A stretch of DNA of 64,000 bases from Thalassospira sp. ER-Se-21-Dark (GTDB lineage: Bacteria; Pseudomonadota; Alphaproteobacteria; Rhodospirillales; Thalassospiraceae), in the NCBI RefSeq assembly GCF_017922435.1, contig NZ_VDEZ01000002.1, positions 434,001 through 498,000 of the forward strand. Direction: 5' to 3'. The number at the start of each line of letters is the position of its first letter. Positions within the stretch are counted from its first letter, which is position 1. A program made the translations under genes and the position numbers. Below the pieces are notes generated by a model that was given only the letters and a program-made list of their open reading frames with translations, was not told the origin of the DNA and made no database searches. This document shows positions 61,238-64,000 of this stretch, piece after piece.

Positions 61238-62062
61238 ATGACGACCCAAACCCTGCCGATCTATCAGATCGATGCCTTCACCGATGTTTTGTTTGCCGGC
61301 AATCCGGCGGCGGTTGTGCCGTTATCTCACTGGTTGCCTGATGACGTGCTGCAGAAAATCGCGATGGAAAACAATCTCTCGGAAACGGCCTTTTTCGTCC
61401 CAACTGCCGGTGACGAGGCCGATTTTCATATTCGTTGGTTCACGCCGACCGTCGAGGTGCCGCTGTGTGGCCACGCGACGCTTGCAAGTGCATTTGTGAT
61501 TTTCAATCGACTTGGTTTTGAGGGCGATCTGATCAGGTTGCAAAGCCAAAGCGGCGTTTTGACCGCCCGGCGCGAAGGTGATGCGATTGTCCTGAACTTC
61601 CCGAAACAACCGATCAAGGCTGAAACTGTCTCCGAGGAGGTGCTTGTCGCCCTTGGCGGAGTTAAGCCCGCCGAGACATTTGGCGTGGTAAGCCGTGATA
61701 CCGACATTGTGATTGTCTATGATGACGCTGCCATTGTGCGAAATATGCGCCCGGATATGTCGGCGTTGGGCAAATTGGCGGGGCGCAGTGTGATTGTTAC
61801 GGCACCCGGCGATAAAACCGGACTTGATATGATTTCACGTTATTTCCTGCCAGCACTTGGAATCAATGAAGACCCGGTCACCGGTTATATGCACTGTGTC
61901 GTTGGGCCCTATTGGGCAGAAAAACTGAGGCAGGTCGATGTTGTCGGATATCAGGCGTCCGCGCGGGGTGGTGTGGTTGCCTGCAAAATCGACGGTGACC
62001 GTGTGCATCTCAAGGGCGAAGCCGTGCAGTATCTCAAAGGGGAAATGACGGTTCCGGCGTGA
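61238..62062 (+). CDS. PhzF-family isomerase-like protein
   Basis: A 274-residue PhzF/DapF-fold protein. The N-terminal motif YQIDAFTDVLFAGNPAAVV is diagnostic, the catalytic Glu is in NNLSETAFFVP near residue 46, and the substrate loop is VPLCGHATLASAFVI. The second half repeats the fold with GINEDPVTGYMHC. PhzF acts as a proton-shift isomerase in phenazine synthesis; relatives work on unknown substrates. It is 78 bases after the decarboxylase gene and probably in the same transcript. Confidence 0.88.
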   Translation: MTTQTLPIYQIDAFTDVLFAGNPAAVVPLSHWLPDDVLQKIAMENNLSETAFFVPTAGDEADFHIRWFTPTVEVPLCGHATLASAFVIFNRLGFEGDLIRLQSQSGVLTARREGDAIVLNFPKQPIKAETVSEEVLVALGGVKPAETFGVVSRDTDIVIVYDDAAIVRNMRPDMSALGKLAGRSVIVTAPGDKTGLDMISRYFLPALGINEDPVTGYMHCVVGPYWAEKLRQVDVVGYQASARGGVVACKIDGDRVHLKGEAVQYLKGEMTVPA

Positions 62063-62091
62063 TTGGCTTGGCGGTGTCGGGCAATGAATTC

Positions 62092-62127
62092 AAAAGGGCG
62101 GGCAATCTGGTATTTGCCCGCCTTTCC
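62092..62127 (+). terminator. Intrinsic terminator of the MocR-linked set
   Basis: GGCGGGCAA (62097-62105) pairs with TTGCCCGCC (62114-62122), followed by TTTCCTT, with A residues upstream. It ends the unit after the PhzF-family gene. Confidence 0.8.
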
Positions 62128-62329
62128 TTGTTCAAGGGGGCTGCATTCTGTTTTGGGGTATTCTACCGACTAATCCGCATTCGAACTGATTTGCTTTGTT
62201 TTTTTATTGACCGCGCTATAGGGCTTTCGTCTAAGTAAAAGGCAAAATGAAACGATTGTGGACAGATCTCGCCAGTGCAAAGGTGCGCGATAACCGCAAG
62301 AATGCAGGCTTTACAGGGGAAAGTTTATC

Positions 62330-64000
62330 GTGCTCGAAAGTGTTGTTGCCAGTTCTGCAACGCCGATGCAGATGTGGGTGGTCCTTGCACTCGTTGCCGG
62401 ATCGCTTGTTCTGTATGGGTTGGAGCGTATCTCGCTCGAACTGACCAGTATTGCCCTTATCGCAACGCTTTTGCTTTTCTTTGATTTTTTCCCGCTGCTT
62501 GATGCGGATGGTGAAAACCTGATGGGGCCTGCCACGGTCATGTCGGGCTTTGCCAACCCGGCCTTGCTGACGGTGTTGTCCTTGCTGGTTGTCGGGCAGG
62601 GAATGGTCCTGACCGGCGGGGTCAGTTACATCGCCGGTCTGATTACCGAACATGGCGGCAAGAATGCCTCGGTTGCGATTTTTGTCGGGTTGTTCGTTGT
62701 GATGGTATTGTCGGCCTTCCTGAACAATACGCCGGTTGTTGTTATCTTTATCCCGATTATTCAGGCACTCGCCGAGCGTATTGAACGTTCCCCGTCAGCA
62801 TTGATGATCCCGCTTTCCTATGCCGCGATCCTTGGCGGCATGACGACCCTGATCGGTTCATCGACCAACCTTCTGGTGTCTAGTTCCCTGATCGAACTCG
62901 GCATGCCGGGGCTTGAATTCTTTGAATTCACAACGATTGGCAGCGTGCTTGCCCTGACCGGCTTTGTCTATGTCCTTTTGATTGCGCCGCGCCTGCTTCC
63001 GGCCTTGGCATCTATGCGCAGCAAACTTGCCAATCCCGATAGCAGCGGCAAGCAGTTCATCGCCCAGATCACGGTTGGGCCAGCGGCGAACATGATTGGC
63101 ACCAAGCCGGTTGCCGGGTTCTTCAAGAACCTGCCCAATATCACCGTTCAGATGATTGTTCGGCGCGAACATGCTGAACTGCCGCCGTTTGAAGACGATA
63201 TGGAAATTCAGGCGGGCGACGTTCTAGTGGTTGCCGCCACCCGCAAGGCACTGACCGAGGCTCTGCAAAAGGATCCGGGATTGTTGCATTCAGACGCCGC
63301 CGCCGTTGGTGCAGACGGTGACGAAACCCCGCAGAAATCCACGCAGTTGTTGGCCGAGGTCATGTTGCCGCCAGGGTCGCGCCTGATTGGCTTTAACCTT
63401 GAGCAGATCGGGTTCCGGTATCAGTACAAGTGCCTTGTGCTTGGTATCCAGCGTCGTTCGCGCATGATCCGAAGCCAGATGACCGAGATCCGGCTTGAGG
63501 CCGGGGACGTTTTGCTGGTGCAGGGACGATCAGAGGATGTCGAGGCCCTTCGTACCATCCGCGACGTTGTGTTGCTGGAATGGTCGACCAGAACCTTGCC
63601 CCGTCCATTCCACGCGCGTAGGGCAGCAGCCATATTCCTTGGCGTGATTGCGCTTGCTGCGACCGGTGTCGTGCCGATCATGGTTTCAAGCTTTATTGGT
63701 GCCGGATTGATGATCGCATCTGGCGCGCTTAATTTGCGTCAGGCATCGCGCGCAATTGATCGCAAAATCGTTTTGCTTGTTGCTGCTGCACTTGCCCTTG
63801 GTAATGCGTTGCAATTGACCGGCGGCGCAGAATTCGTTGCCGATCAGTTGTTGGCGGCAACCCGCGGCGCACCCGCACCGGTTATTTTGTCGCTGTTCTT
63901 CCTGATTGTGGCGGGCTTCACCAACGTTCTGTCCAACAATGCCTGTGCGGTTCTGTTTACGCCCATCGGTATCGGCATGGCCCAGCAACTTGGCGTGGAG
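62330..64000 (+). CDS. SLC13/DASS-type transporter with RCK domains, C-terminus cut off
   Basis: The first 557 residues of a membrane transporter of the divalent anion/sodium symporter group. It has membrane spans and VMVLSAFLNNTPVVVIFIPI at the N-terminal half, ILGGMTTLIGSSTNLLV as family motif, then two TrkA_C/RCK-like domains at about 240-420 (GVFKNLPNITVQ, FRYQYKCLVLGIQRRSRM). Spans resume from 430, with NVLSNNACAVLFTPI. These carry sulfate, citrate or dicarboxylates. The GTG at 62330 has AGGGGA upstream. It lies behind a terminator, so a link to the MocR set is only positional. Confidence 0.87.
   Translation, partial: MLESVVASSATPMQMWVVLALVAGSLVLYGLERISLELTSIALIATLLLFFDFFPLLDADGENLMGPATVMSGFANPALLTVLSLLVVGQGMVLTGGVSYIAGLITEHGGKNASVAIFVGLFVVMVLSAFLNNTPVVVIFIPIIQALAERIERSPSALMIPLSYAAILGGMTTLIGSSTNLLVSSSLIELGMPGLEFFEFTTIGSVLALTGFVYVLLIAPRLLPALASMRSKLANPDSSGKQFIAQITVGPAANMIGTKPVAGFFKNLPNITVQMIVRREHAELPPFEDDMEIQAGDVLVVAATRKALTEALQKDPGLLHSDAAAVGADGDETPQKSTQLLAEVMLPPGSRLIGFNLEQIGFRYQYKCLVLGIQRRSRMIRSQMTEIRLEAGDVLLVQGRSEDVEALRTIRDVVLLEWSTRTLPRPFHARRAAAIFLGVIALAATGVVPIMVSSFIGAGLMIASGALNLRQASRAIDRKIVLLVAAALALGNALQLTGGAEFVADQLLAATRGAPAPVILSLFFLIVAGFTNVLSNNACAVLFTPIGIGMAQQLGVE

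Noticed and set aside
62247..62444. A short rightward open frame before the SLC13-type transporter
   Set aside because: It overlaps the transporter start in another frame and looks like leader sequence.

Overview
The window is a 64-kb stretch of a moderately GC-rich bacterial chromosome. Family content points to an alphaproteobacterium, probably a marine Rhodospirillales of the Thalassospira type. The supporting signs are a GTTC-N7-GTTC SOS box, a PA0069-type radical SAM protein, a DUF2336 protein, a DUF1127 protein, several GGDEF/EAL proteins and cysteine-free L32 and L36. The genus is an inference. No tRNA, rRNA, CRISPR array, complete insertion sequence or prophage was seen. Both ends cut genes: an aldo/keto reductase at the left and an SLC13-type transporter at the right.

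Region 1-5 kb is a zinc-starvation locus: a CobW-type GTPase and hisI run leftward, zur-znuC-znuB runs rightward, and a near-perfect Zur-box palindrome lies between them. znuA is not in the window. Region 5-11 kb is housekeeping: metC-type lyase, a serine/threonine dehydratase-like enzyme, rpmF, two GNAT enzymes, a mercaptopyruvate sulfurtransferase and an AlaX-type editing protein. Region 11-13 kb has two unrecognised proteins with similar, possibly winged-helix C-termini and a shared promoter motif, then a stand-alone S4-like RNA-binding protein. At 13-14.2 kb a spore-photoproduct-lyase-like radical SAM gene sits behind a LexA box.

Region 15-19.3 kb holds an inverse-autotransporter adhesin gene with a beta-helix passenger. 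It is inserted next to a decayed fragment of a lactate-permease gene, and the intact permease follows with a tiny membrane-protein gene. Region 19-36 kb is mixed metabolism and signalling: LLM monooxygenase, LysR/MFS pair, cysteine synthase, Nudix hydrolase, PAS-GGDEF, PepD, a membrane DnaJ protein, rpmJ, an adenylate cyclase, and an Lrp regulator divergent from a saccharopine-dehydrogenase-like gene.

Region 36-42 kb is a three-gene set that looks like a c-di-GMP-controlled exopolysaccharide machine: a TPR/SPINDLY-like protein, an HlyD-type periplasmic adaptor, and a cellulose-synthase-like GT2 with a PilZ domain. Region 42-57 kb contains a universal stress protein, a TSUP exporter with its TIGR02186 partner facing a TusA-like gene, an EAL/GGDEF/DUF2336 operon, a Tat-exported amine oxidase, another GGDEF protein, a SPOR protein and a large Lon-related protein with degenerate ATPase motifs.

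Region 57-64 kb is the best candidate for an undescribed pathway. A MocR/PdxR-type PLP regulator is divergent from DUF1127, a threonine-dehydratase-like enzyme, a group II PLP decarboxylase and a PhzF-family enzyme. Several inverted repeats sit in the divergent promoter, and a transporter gene follows a terminator. All gene functions are assigned from sequence motifs read by eye; substrates are mostly unknown.
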